This document shows, one piece after another, positions 1 through 6,134 of a stretch of DNA of 8,584 nucleotides; the stretch's first letter is position 1, and each line of letters starts with the position of its first letter. Location of the stretch: the NCBI GenBank assembly GCA_016867615.1, contig VGJG01000055.1, positions 1 through 8,584 on the forward strand, written 5' to 3'. A program made the translations under genes and the position numbers. This stretch comes from Candidatus Aminicenantota bacterium. Lineage in GTDB: Bacteria; Acidobacteriota; Aminicenantia; Aminicenantales; JAFGAV01. The notes under the pieces are model-generated. The model was not told the origin of the DNA, did no database searches, and saw only the letters and a list, made by a program, of their open reading frames with translations.

Positions 1-11
1 CGAAGCGACCG

Positions 12-51
12 TTGGAAGGGGGAAATGCGAAGCGAGTTCCCCCCCCTTCAA
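12..51. repeat. Imperfect palindrome with a GCGAAGC apex
   Basis: The arm TTGGAAGGGGGAA (12-24) can pair with TTCCCCCCCCTTCAA (37-51), with one bulged G and three extra C. Between the arms lies GCGAAGC (27-33), a heptamer known to fold into an unusually stable DNA mini-hairpin with a GAA loop. The octamer CGAAGCGA also occurs twice, at 1-8 and 28-35. The shape recalls REP-like intergenic palindromes, but only one copy is visible, so repeat-family membership is an inference. Confidence 0.45.
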
Positions 52-58
52 GTTGACT

Positions 59-90
59 GGGGGCGCCGTTTTTTGCGCCCCTCTTTATTA
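59..90 (+). terminator. Putative intrinsic terminator (plus strand)
   Basis: GGGGCGC (60-66) and GCGCCCC (75-81) form a perfect 7-bp stem with a CGTTTTTT loop. It is followed on the plus strand by the T-rich tail TCTTTATTA. The polarity suits a plus-strand gene ending left of the window. On the minus strand the tail is CCAGTCAAC, not U-rich, so it is a poorer terminator for the TPR gene that ends at 110, although the hairpin could still protect that transcript's 3' end. Confidence 0.5.
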
Positions 91-109
91 AGGGCAGGAG
101 AAGCCGGAT

Positions 110-1087
110 CTACTTTATCGCCGACAGGGCCTTGAGGACGTCCCTGGCCAGCTCGGCGTCGGGGTCGTCGGCCGGCGCCGTGGCAACGACCTTCTTGAAG
201 CATTCCACGGCCTTGGCCGTTTCCCCTTTGTTCAGCCAGGCGTAGCCGAGCTTGAGGTAGGCCTTGGGCCAGTCCGGCTTGATCCCCAGGGCCATCTCGT
301 AATAGCGGATGGCTTTATCGGCGTCGCCGGACTGCATGAGGATCTCGGCCACGTTGAAGGGCAGGGCCGGGTCGGAGGGGTTGATCTCCAGGGACTTGAT
401 GAAATGCTCCTCGGCCTCCTGCAGCTTGTTCCGGGAGAGGTAGGTTTCACCGATGCTGGCATAGACCTGGGCGATGCTCTTGCCGTCCCTTTTGTCCTCG
501 GGCTCGGCGTTCAAGCCCTCGAGGACCTTCCGGTATTCGTCCTCGGCCCGCTCGTAATCCTGGAGCTCCATGAGCGTGTTGGCCAGGTTGAGGCGGATCT
601 GATAGAGGGCCGGGTTCTGGTCGACCAGGTCCCGATAGAGGGTCTCGGCCGTCTTGAACTGGCCCTGGTCGTAGAGGGTGTTGGCCTGGACGAGCGTCTC
701 CCGGGCGGCGTCGGACAGGACCGGGGCCTCTCCCCCGGCCGGCTTTTTCAGGGTGATCTTCGGCTGGGGGTTCGACCTGAGCCCGCTGACCTGCAGGGGC
801 ACGGCGAGCTGGACGAACCCTTCCTTCTCCAGGATCAGGGTGATCGTCCCCCGTCCCAGCCCGATGAACCGGAACTGGCCCTGGGCGTTGGACACGGTGT
901 CCATGGAGTTGGTGAACTCCTCGTAGCGGAGGGTGACCTTCACGCCCTCCAGGAGGTTTCCGTCCTCATCCACCACCACGCCCGACAGCCTTCCCTGGCC
1001 CCTCCCTTCCTGGGAGTCGAGCCCGGAGGGCCCCAGGGCCAGGAGCAGCAGGAACGCGCAGGATGCGCAGACGAGCTTTTTCATCAT
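110..1087 (-). CDS. Secreted carboxypeptidase-regulatory-like / TPR protein
   Basis: This 325-residue protein has an N-terminal signal sequence (MMKK, then a hydrophobic run to about residue 20). Cys7 and Cys10 lie too early for a lipobox, so cleavage by signal peptidase I is likely. Residues about 34-95 match a carboxypeptidase regulatory-like beta-sandwich, with LSGVVVDEDGNLLEGVKVTL, then NAQGQFRF and a Gly-rich turn. Residues about 128-305 form roughly five TPR units (starting near 130, 164, 206, 240 and 274) with the usual Ala/Gly/Tyr/Pro pattern, for example SLEINPSDPALPFNVAEIL. The start is supported by AGGAGA six bases upstream of two tandem ATG codons; either could be used. It lies 33 bp after the VWFA-related gene and is probably cotranscribed. 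A role as an extracytoplasmic scaffold is inferred from the domains; no enzymatic activity is indicated. Confidence 0.88.
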   Translation of the reverse strand: MMKKLVCASCAFLLLLALGPSGLDSQEGRGQGRLSGVVVDEDGNLLEGVKVTLRYEEFTNSMDTVSNAQGQFRFIGLGRGTITLILEKEGFVQLAVPLQVSGLRSNPQPKITLKKPAGGEAPVLSDAARETLVQANTLYDQGQFKTAETLYRDLVDQNPALYQIRLNLANTLMELQDYERAEDEYRKVLEGLNAEPEDKRDGKSIAQVYASIGETYLSRNKLQEAEEHFIKSLEINPSDPALPFNVAEILMQSGDADKAIRYYEMALGIKPDWPKAYLKLGYAWLNKGETAKAVECFKKVVATAPADDPDAELARDVLKALSAIK

Positions 1088-1120
1088 CGTTTCTCCTCTT
1101 CTCGGCTGATGAATATTGTA

Positions 1121-2005
1121 TCACATGCCGCGGTTCGAGTCGGACCGGCCGTCGAGCGTTACGAGGAGCTTCTTCAGGGCCGATTCCGGCCGGGTCGTGG
1201 TCTCGACCACGCCCCCCGTGGCCGTGGCGACCCGGCTGAAGGCGTTGTACATGTCGACCGAGTGCTCCTTGACGCTCCAGGACGGGGGGATGTCCTTGGT
1301 CTTGATGTAGATAAAATGAAAGGCGACGCCCGATTCCTTGAGGGCCTCGATGAGCAGGTCCGTGTCGAGGAGAATTTTTTTGTCGGTCTCGGCGAACAGG
1401 TCGTTGGCCTCGAAGAAAACGACGGGCATGGCCCTCAGCCGGTTGATGGTCTCCCGGTCGGGGACCGGACGGAACTCGGCCTGGTAGGTCATGACGATGT
1501 GGTTCTCCCCCGTCTGGGCCTTGAACATCCCGGCGATGTCGGCCAGCAGCCCTTCGTCGACCTTGCGCAGGGACTGGAGGTTGACCAGGCTCTGGCGGTA
1601 GAGGGTCAGGGCCCGCCTCAAAGAGTTCATGTCCGATTGATTCTCGATCTCCCGGACCAGGGTCTTCATGTCGTCCATGATGACCTTGTATTGGGCGCTG
1701 CAGTACGCCGTGTCGGCCCGCAGATGGCCCTGCACCCTGAGGGTCAGGTCCCTCGTCGGCCCGGCCAGGGTCGCTTGGGAGAAGCTGTAGGCCCGGGCGG
1801 GCGTGTAGACGATGAGCTGGTCGCCCGGCCGCTGGACGCCGTCGAGGAAGAAGGAGACGGCGTCTCCCACGGCCTTGGTGTAGTCCAGGATCTCGAAAAA
1901 GAGGACGAAATTGCGCGTCCGGTCCTCCTGCCGGGAGCCGGCCCCGGGGGCGCTCGCGGAGAGCAGGAGAGAGACGGCGATCAGGAAGCACGTTGTTTTT
2001 TTCAT
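1121..2005 (-). CDS. Secreted VWFA-related domain protein
   Basis: This 294-residue exported protein begins MKKTTCFLIAVSLLLSASAP, a signal peptide. The frame is open further upstream, but the ATG at 2005 is preferred because it opens the signal peptide and follows a GAGGT site. The fold resembles the VWFA-related domain common in Acidobacteria: a first strand (NFVLFFEILDYTK, residues 32-44), a helix and second strand ending PGDQLIVYTP (60-69), a late strand SGVAFHFIYIKTK (225-237), and the closing ATATGGVVETTTRPESALKK (260-279). The canonical DxSxS metal-site motif is absent. A helix-rich stretch (about 85-160) separates the second strand from the NHIVMTYQAEF strand (168-178). A C-terminal helix and short polar tail end the protein. 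Family placement rests on strand order and the ATGG...E...AL ending; a ligand is unknown. It is probably the first gene of an operon with the downstream TPR gene. Confidence 0.78.
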   Translation of the reverse strand: MKKTTCFLIAVSLLLSASAPGAGSRQEDRTRNFVLFFEILDYTKAVGDAVSFFLDGVQRPGDQLIVYTPARAYSFSQATLAGPTRDLTLRVQGHLRADTAYCSAQYKVIMDDMKTLVREIENQSDMNSLRRALTLYRQSLVNLQSLRKVDEGLLADIAGMFKAQTGENHIVMTYQAEFRPVPDRETINRLRAMPVVFFEANDLFAETDKKILLDTDLLIEALKESGVAFHFIYIKTKDIPPSWSVKEHSVDMYNAFSRVATATGGVVETTTRPESALKKLLVTLDGRSDSNRGM

Positions 2006-2218
2006 GATGACCTCGCTTTTATGATCGCACAATCCCGTCCCCGGGGCAAATGGGAGAAGCCGCGCTGAAGCCCATGACCGCCTCACCGGCCTGGGCACGT
2101 TCGGGTTGTCCGGGTCGCAGCGAATCGAAAATCCCCTCAATCGCCGCCATCGTCCTCCCCCTGCTCCTCGCCCGGGTGCCGTCCCTGCCGGCCTCGGCGG
2201 CGATGCGCCCCGGGACGG
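2006..2218. other. Intergenic spacer with a long-range inverted repeat
   Basis: This 213-bp gap separates the MFS stop from the VWFA-related start, both on the minus strand. It contains a perfect 9-bp inverted repeat, ATCGCCGCC (2140-2148) and GGCGGCGAT (2196-2204), with 47 bases between the arms and no T-run after it. I see no convincing gene. A possible weak minus-strand promoter just before the VWFA start (TTGCCC, 17 bp, GATCAT) is too poor to call. Short open frames here have no recognisable content. Confidence 0.4.
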
Positions 2219-3556
2219 TCAACCGCCCGGCTCGGCGTCGGTCCGTTCCGGGTTTGCCGCCCGGCCGGCCAGGACGTTGTGCCGCCTCTCCAGGTCTCGG
2301 CGGACATGGCGCAGGACGGGGAGCCAGAGGAAGATGTTGAGCGCCCAGACGACCAGCGCCGCCCAGAGGGCCGCCCGCATCCCCCGCAGGAGAACGATAT
2401 AGGAGGCGACGAGCGGCCCCAGGGCGTTGCCCAGCATATCCATGACCGAGGCCAGGGAGACCATGGTCGCCCGGTGCTCGGGCAGGTTGATGTCCGTCAG
2501 GGTCCCGTACCAGTTGGGGTTGACGCCCTGGTTGACGAACATGGCGGCCACGACCGAGACGAGCACGACCCGGACGCCCGGCTCGGCCAGGGCCCGGCCG
2601 AGGGTCGCCCCCTCGGGCAGCCGGAAATCGGCGGTGATGAAGAAAACGAGGCAGACGATGGGCACGGCGTTGCAGGCCAGGGCGAGAAGGACGCGGCCGC
2701 GCCGGTCCCGGCGGAAGAGGGCGTCGCCCAGCCGGCCGAAGACGAGGGCGCCGAGAGCTCCGAAGACCATGACCAGGAAGACGATGAAATTCACCGGCCC
2801 GGCCTCCATGTTGTGGTCGTCCTTCATGAACTTGAAGATCAGGAAGATGAGGATCGCCCCGGGGACGACGTCCACGAAGTTGAGGATGAGCCAGACGTTG
2901 CTCCGGACCGACCGGAGGTAGCGGACGTCCGCCCGCCGGATGCGGAAGCGGTACTCGGCCCCGGCTTCGAGGGCGCCGCGGAGCTCCTCCTCCCGGGCGC
3001 CCCGGCGCGGCTCGCGGGCGAAGCGCAGCGCCAGGGCGAGGAGGAGCCCCATCGCGCCCGCGAGGAAGTAGGCCGTCCGCCAGGTGTGCGCCAGCGTCCC
3101 GGCCGTCAGGAATCCGGCCATGCGGCCGACGAGCATGGACATGGAAACGAGCCCGAAAGCCGCGCCACGCCGGGCGGGCGCGGCCGTGTCGCCCACCATG
3201 GAGAAGACGGCCGGCAGGACCGCGCCCTGCCCGAGGCCGCTCAGGGCCCTCCCGGCGAAAAACAGGAAATAACCCGCCCCCCCGCTGGGGATGAGCGGCG
3301 TGAGCGCGGAGGCCAGGCCGAAGAGCAGGCAGCCGGCCAGGAGGAGCCTCTTCCGCGGCCCGCGGTCGGAGAGGATGCCCGAGGCCACGGTCGAGACGGC
3401 CATGACCAGAGTGAACACGAAGGACACCCAGCCCAGGGGGACGACGTTCGAGGCGTCGCCGAAGAAATCCAGGAGCAGGGGATTGAGCAGCGGACTGAGG
3501 AGCGACTGGTCGGCGAAGCTCAGGAGGAGGGCGAGGAGAAGAAGGAGAAAGGTCAT
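2219..3556 (-). CDS. MFS transporter, 12 transmembrane segments
   Basis: This 445-residue inner-membrane carrier has two blocks of hydrophobic helices (about 1-180 and 219-416) joined by a basic cytoplasmic loop (about 181-218, rich in Arg/Glu), the usual MFS six-plus-six plan. The MFS motif A is clear in the loop after helix 2 (GILSDRGPRKR, residues 60-70). A degenerate copy, GRLGDALFRRDRRGR (274-288), sits in the second half. Asp16 in helix 1 (FADQSLLSP) and Arg145 in helix 4 are candidate coupling residues, by analogy with Spinster-like and organic-anion MFS members. The tail after 417 is charged and cytoplasmic. The substrate cannot be read from sequence and no neighbour points to one. 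The start at 3556 opens directly into helix 1; it has no strong Shine-Dalgarno site but lies about 27 bases after the predicted transcription start of the promoter at 3590-3618. Confidence 0.9.
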   Translation of the reverse strand: MTFLLLLLALLLSFADQSLLSPLLNPLLLDFFGDASNVVPLGWVSFVFTLVMAVSTVASGILSDRGPRKRLLLAGCLLFGLASALTPLIPSGGAGYFLFFAGRALSGLGQGAVLPAVFSMVGDTAAPARRGAAFGLVSMSMLVGRMAGFLTAGTLAHTWRTAYFLAGAMGLLLALALRFAREPRRGAREEELRGALEAGAEYRFRIRRADVRYLRSVRSNVWLILNFVDVVPGAILIFLIFKFMKDDHNMEAGPVNFIVFLVMVFGALGALVFGRLGDALFRRDRRGRVLLALACNAVPIVCLVFFITADFRLPEGATLGRALAEPGVRVVLVSVVAAMFVNQGVNPNWYGTLTDINLPEHRATMVSLASVMDMLGNALGPLVASYIVLLRGMRAALWAALVVWALNIFLWLPVLRHVRRDLERRHNVLAGRAANPERTDAEPGG

Positions 3557-3589
3557 CGGCGGCTCAAGGGCTCACTTTCGCTCCGCTTA

Positions 3590-3618
3590 GATATAAAGCA
3601 AGGGAGTCCGCCGGTCAA
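3590..3618 (-). promoter_or_regulatory. Sigma70-type promoter of the MFS gene
   Basis: On the minus strand TTGACC (3618-3613) and TATATC (3595-3590) are separated by exactly 17 bases. They match the -35 consensus at 5/6 and the -10 consensus at 4/6. Transcription would begin near 3583, giving a leader of about 27 bases before the MFS ATG. The -35 box overlaps the stop codon of the gene-tail relic at 3615-3719. Confidence 0.55.
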
Positions 3619-3719
3619 CATACCCGCCCGTCCGAAAACCGTCCGTCCGGAATCCTGACCGGGACTTCGTCGCGCCTGAGGACGTCGATCCCCTTGAGCT
3701 CGGGGAAGCGGTCGCGGTA
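3615..3719 (-). pseudogene. Possible 3' tail of a lost gene
   Basis: Read on the minus strand, this stretch encodes YRDRFPELKGIDVLRRDEVP followed by 14 more residues and a TGA stop at 3617-3615. Of its first 17 codons every one ends in G or C, matching the codon use of real genes here, and the composition is protein-like. No complete gene is possible: the frame meets a stop about 60 bases further upstream, and the divergent thiamine-binding gene occupies the space where the rest would lie. I do not recognise the family. The simplest reading is the C-terminal remnant of a gene whose 5' part was removed. The alternative is chance coding-like sequence, since 34 codons are few in GC-rich DNA. Confidence 0.35.
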
Positions 3720-3723
3720 AGAT
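3694..3723 (+). promoter_or_regulatory. Possible promoter of the thiamine-binding gene
   Basis: TTGAGC (3694-3699) and TAAGAT (3718-3723) with an 18-bp spacer each match the sigma70 consensus at 4/6. Transcription would start near 3730, about 28 bases before the ATG at 3758 and just upstream of its AAGGA ribosome site. I see no thiamine riboswitch (THI box) in the leader, which is too short to hold one. Confidence 0.4.
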
Positions 3724-3757
3724 GACCGTGCCGTCACTCCAGGAAAAGGATGAAGCC

Positions 3758-4060
3758 ATGATCATCGCCGAATTGGCCGTATTTCCCACGAGCGAGGGCT
3801 CCTCGGTCAGCCGCTACGTCAAGGAGGCGATCGCGGCCGTCGAGGCCACGGGCCTGAAGAGCGTGACGGGCGGCATGTCCACGGTCATCGAGGCCCCGGA
3901 CTTCGAGAGCCTCCTGAGGGCCGTGGCCGCGGCCCATGCGGCCGTCCTCCGCCTCGGCGCCCGCCGCATCCACATCGACCTGCGCGTCGACCACCGGCTG
4001 GACAAGGAAGCGACGATCGACTCCAAGCTCCGGGCCGTGGGAAAGAGGCAGGATCCCTGA
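3758..4060 (+). CDS. MTH1187-family thiamine-binding protein
   Basis: This 100-residue cytoplasmic protein belongs to the small ferredoxin-like alpha/beta family MTH1187/YkoF-like (formerly DUF77/UPF0045), full length for the family. It shows the family signatures in order: an opening strand MIIAELAVFP, the SSVSRYV segment with its helix, the central TGGMSTVIEA strand and turn, a second helix with AAAHAAVLRLGARRIH, and the closing DLRVDHRLDKEATIDSKL. Members bind thiamine or related pyrimidines in the cytoplasm, and some associate with thiamine salvage or transport. A direct role in uptake here is inferred only. The frame extends 36 bases upstream to an ATG at 3722, but the start at 3758 aligns with the family and follows AAGGA at good spacing. 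It is divergent from the MFS gene, and no thiamine biosynthesis gene is adjacent. Confidence 0.9.
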   Translation: MIIAELAVFPTSEGSSVSRYVKEAIAAVEATGLKSVTGGMSTVIEAPDFESLLRAVAAAHAAVLRLGARRIHIDLRVDHRLDKEATIDSKLRAVGKRQDP

Positions 4061-4104
4061 CCACGTCCCCTTCCGCCCGGTCCGGACACGGGAACAAGTT
4101 CAGC

Positions 4105-4127
4105 GCTTCCCGCCGGACGGCGGAAGC
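4105..4127. terminator. Hairpin between convergent genes
   Basis: GCTTCC (4105-4110) pairs with GGAAGC (4122-4127), extended by GCC/GGC around a GGAC loop with one bulged C. It lies between the convergent thiamine-binding and four-helix membrane genes, where a bidirectional terminator would be expected. There is no U-run on either strand, so intrinsic termination is uncertain. Confidence 0.3.
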
Positions 4128-4195
4128 CAAGATACGGGTCCTTCCGCGGAAAACGCCGCCTTGCCTCCCTCCGTCCGGCCCGAGACCGGAAGAGG

Positions 4196-4630
4196 TCAGG
4201 GCGTCGGCTGGATGAACGACGCGTCCCTGTCGAGGGCGATGTCGCGCCGGGCGGCGGTGATGGTGATGGTGAAGCCCGCCACGACGTCGAAGAGCGACAT
4301 CAGGGTCAGCATGAGAAAGACCGAGCTGCCCGCCCCCTTGATGAAGAGGAACTCCAGGAGGAAGAGGATGAAGGTCAGGGTGGACATGATGTGGTCGTAG
4401 ATCGAGGCCACGCTGGTGCGGGTCGCTTTGAGCAGCTCGATGAACAGACAGACGAGGCCCACGACCAGGAAGAGATGGCCCCAGGTGAAGACCCACAGGT
4501 CCTTGGAGACCATGGCTACGGAGAACAGCCGGCCCTCGAGCTCGGTCCCCCCGGCCGCGCCGAAGATGAAGAGTATGTTCAGAACGACCAGCAGGAAAAA
4601 GAACGTCGGCAACAGTTTTAAAATTTTCAT
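4196..4630 (-). CDS. Uncharacterised four-helix inner-membrane protein
   Basis: This 144-residue integral membrane protein has hydrophobic segments at about 6-25, 47-67, 82-99 and 102-126. The first could be read as a signal, but its length and the absence of a cleavage site favour a membrane anchor. Conserved-looking polar elements within or beside the helices are WGHLFLVVG (50-58), IELLKATRTS (64-73), IYDHIMS (77-83), LFDVVAGF (113-120) and AARRDI (126-131). The charged and His residues at membrane edges could be functional. I associate this layout with conserved hypothetical membrane proteins found in several phyla, but no function is known to me. The start has a strong GGAGG five bases upstream. 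A weak promoter-like pair, TTGCAA and CAATAT 17 bp apart, precedes it. It lies 139 bp downstream of the serine hydrolase gene on the same strand, so cotranscription is possible but not evident. Confidence 0.82.
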   Translation of the reverse strand: MKILKLLPTFFFLLVVLNILFIFGAAGGTELEGRLFSVAMVSKDLWVFTWGHLFLVVGLVCLFIELLKATRTSVASIYDHIMSTLTFILFLLEFLFIKGAGSSVFLMLTLMSLFDVVAGFTITITAARRDIALDRDASFIQPTP

Positions 4631-4743
4631 GGTTTCCTCCCCGGCATTCGTCTGACTCGATATTGAAGTCTCATGAGATAATTTGCAACCGTACGCCCCC
4701 CCGGCTCCGGCCTCGCCGAGGGCGCCATCCTTTGCTCCCCTTA

Positions 4744-4785
4744 AATAAAAAAGTCATGTCCGCCGGCCGTCAGCGGAGCGCGGCT
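4744..4785 (-). terminator. Possible terminator of the serine hydrolase gene
   Basis: On the minus strand the last codons and stop of the hydrolase include TCCGC and GGCGGA, which can form a 5-6 bp stem. Six bases later comes TTTTTTTATTT. The T-run is clear but the stem is short and separated from it, so this is a weak call. Confidence 0.35.
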
Positions 4786-5897
4786 TTGCAGACCGGTCCG
4801 AGGAAGGCGTTGTCCGACCATTGGAAATCCTCCTCCCCCAGGCGGACGACCACCAGGTCCAGGCTGGGCACGACGTAGACCCGCTGGTTGAAGGCCCCCA
4901 CCGCGGCGTAGGCGTCGGCCGGAACGTCCTTCCAGTAATCCCCGTCGTGGTTCGTCCACCACAGGAAGCCGTAACGGCGGTTCAGGCTCTGCGAGGGGCG
5001 GGCGGACTGGTCCACCCATCCGGCGCTCACCACCTGGCGGCTGACCCATTTCCCGCGCCGGAGGAAGAGGTAGCCGAACTTGGCGAACTCGCGCGCCGAG
5101 GCGATGACCGACTGGTAGGTCAGGGTGTTCCCCGTCTCGTCCGTAAGCCAGTCGGCGTTCCACATGCCGATCACAGACCACAGGCGCTCCCGGGCGTAGT
5201 CCTTGGCCTGCCGGCCCGAGGCTTTGAGGATGACCTCGGCCAGGGCCTGGACGGCGGCGTTGTTGTACTCCCAGTGTCGGCCCGGCTCGGCCTCCAGGGG
5301 CAAGCCGAGGGCGTACAGCGTCTGGTTGGGGGCGGTCAGGAGGTCGACGTAATCGCTGTTCAGGGTGCAATAGATGCCCGAGGTCATGCTCAGCAGGTGC
5401 CGGATGGTGATGGCCTCGTGCTCCTTGCCTCGCCACTGGGTGATCCAGTCCGAGGCCCGCTGGTCCGGACCGGAGATCCGGCCCTCGTCGATGAGCATGC
5501 CGATGAGGCAGGAAGTGAAGCTCTTGGCCACGGAATATCCCGACTGGGTCGTGTGCTTCGTCCAGGGATAGGCGTACCACTCCTTGACGACGTACCCGTG
5601 GCGGATGACGAGCAGGGCCTGGGACCTGCGGTTCCGGGCGTAATCGAAGGCCCGCTCGAGCTCGGCGTCGTCCATGTCCCGGGCCTCGGGGGAGGAGAGG
5701 GCCCAGTCGAGCGTCGGCCAGGGCGCCCAGCGGACGGCGGCGCCCGCCGCGAGCCGTTCGGCGGCCGGCTCGGGCTTCGGCGGGGAGGGGTAGTCGCGGG
5801 CGGCCGGGCCCGGGGTCAGAAGAAGAGGGAAGAGAGCCAGAATCGCGTAGGGGACGACAAAGCGGATCCGGCGTCGATGTCGCATCCGGAACATCAT
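4770..5897 (-). CDS. Exported serine hydrolase, class C beta-lactamase / NylB type
   Basis: This protein of about 375 residues has a basic N-terminus (MRHRRRIRF) and a hydrophobic stretch ending LLLTPGPAARDY, consistent with export to the periplasm or membrane anchoring. A Pro-rich linker precedes the catalytic domain (about 65-375). The SxxK motif is SVAK (Ser122/Lys125 from this start). It lies in GYSVAKSFTSCLIGMLIDEG, typical of PF00144 enzymes. The second motif is YNN (211-213), preceded by EPGRHWEYNN. The third, KTG-like region reads AVGAFNQRVYVVPSLDLVVV, where relatives usually have G-x-x-GQ. Such enzymes include esterases, D-peptidases and 6-aminohexanoate-dimer hydrolases; antibiotic hydrolysis is not implied. 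ATG codons at 5897, 5894 and 5885 and a TTG at 5903 are all possible starts; none has a good ribosome site, so the start is uncertain by a few codons. The substrate is unknown. Confidence 0.87.
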   Translation of the reverse strand: MMFRMRHRRRIRFVVPYAILALFPLLLTPGPAARDYPSPPKPEPAAERLAAGAAVRWAPWPTLDWALSSPEARDMDDAELERAFDYARNRRSQALLVIRHGYVVKEWYAYPWTKHTTQSGYSVAKSFTSCLIGMLIDEGRISGPDQRASDWITQWRGKEHEAITIRHLLSMTSGIYCTLNSDYVDLLTAPNQTLYALGLPLEAEPGRHWEYNNAAVQALAEVILKASGRQAKDYARERLWSVIGMWNADWLTDETGNTLTYQSVIASAREFAKFGYLFLRRGKWVSRQVVSAGWVDQSARPSQSLNRRYGFLWWTNHDGDYWKDVPADAYAAVGAFNQRVYVVPSLDLVVVRLGEEDFQWSDNAFLGPVCKAALR

Positions 5898-6023
5898 AAT
5901 CAAGCGCGGATGAAAAAAGCAAGAACCGAATAGCCCGCCTTCAGCGTCGGCGACCCCTTCCTGACCTGATCGAGCGCCTGCGTCCGTTGAACTTCACCCT
6001 GCCTAAGGTGATCGGCTCCTTTG

Positions 6024-6084
6024 TGTCCGCCTCCTCCGGGGGACATTTTAGCTTGGCTGTAAAGGGGGGCATCCTTGCTGGGCT
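6024..6084. mobile_element. Possible insertion-sequence end (IS21-like) remnant
   Basis: Two 21-base direct repeats start at 6038 and 6064 (period 26) and agree at 16 of 21 positions: both read GGGGG, CAT, GCT and GGCT in the same order. Just upstream, TGTCC (6024-6028) is inverted against GGACA (6041-6045). Tandem, imperfect terminal repeats of about 20 bp containing GGGACATTTT-like blocks are typical of IS21-family ends. No transposase gene or second end is visible, so this is either a solo end or a coincidental repeat. The assignment comes from memory of the family and has not been aligned. Confidence 0.4.
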
Positions 6085-6106
6085 ACCAGACGCGCCCGCC
6101 TTCGAG

Positions 6107-6134
6107 TTGACAGGGGATTCCCCTCTGGTAAAAT
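6107..6134 (+). promoter_or_regulatory. Strong sigma70 promoter of the redox operon
   Basis: TTGACA (6107-6112, 6/6) and TAAAAT (6129-6134, 5/6) are separated by 16 bases. Transcription should start near 6141, about 48 bases before the ATG at 6189. The spacer contains the perfect palindrome AGGGGATTCCCCT (6112-6124), placed where a bound repressor would block RNA polymerase. Confidence 0.7.
6112..6124. promoter_or_regulatory. Candidate operator palindrome
   Basis: AGGGGATTCCCCT is a 6-bp perfect inverted repeat around one central base, starting at the last base of the -35 box and lying inside the promoter spacer. This is a classic position for a repressor or for an MerR-type spacer-bending activator, although the 16-bp spacing is not the overlong MerR type. 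No regulator gene lies nearby to pair with it. Confidence 0.4.

Noticed and set aside
404..2068. Long plus-strand open frame opposite the TPR and VWFA genes
   Set aside because: It is the antisense of two genes with signal peptides and recognisable domains. Long opposite-strand frames are expected in GC-rich DNA, and this one lacks a ribosome site or family features.
2019..2222. 67-codon minus-strand frame overlapping the MFS stop (TTGA)
   Set aside because: TTG start, mixed codon use in its second half, no ribosome site and no recognisable family.
2279..3658. Long plus-strand open frame opposite the MFS gene
   Set aside because: Its translation is an unstructured Asp/Glu/Gly/Arg-rich string, the mirror of hydrophobic codons of a clear 12-helix transporter.
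3722..3757. Upstream ATG extension of the thiamine-binding protein
   Set aside because: The extra 12 residues do not match the family, whose proteins begin at the first strand. The ATG at 3758 has the AAGGA site.
3618..3757. Thiamine pyrophosphate riboswitch upstream of the thiamine-binding gene
   Set aside because: No CTGAGA-type THI-box core is visible and the predicted leader is only about 28 bases.
4770..5897. Interpretation of the serine hydrolase as an antibiotic-resistance beta-lactamase
   Set aside because: SxxK and YxN define only the broad fold. The altered third motif and the NylB/esterase-like context sequence do not indicate a true AmpC enzyme.
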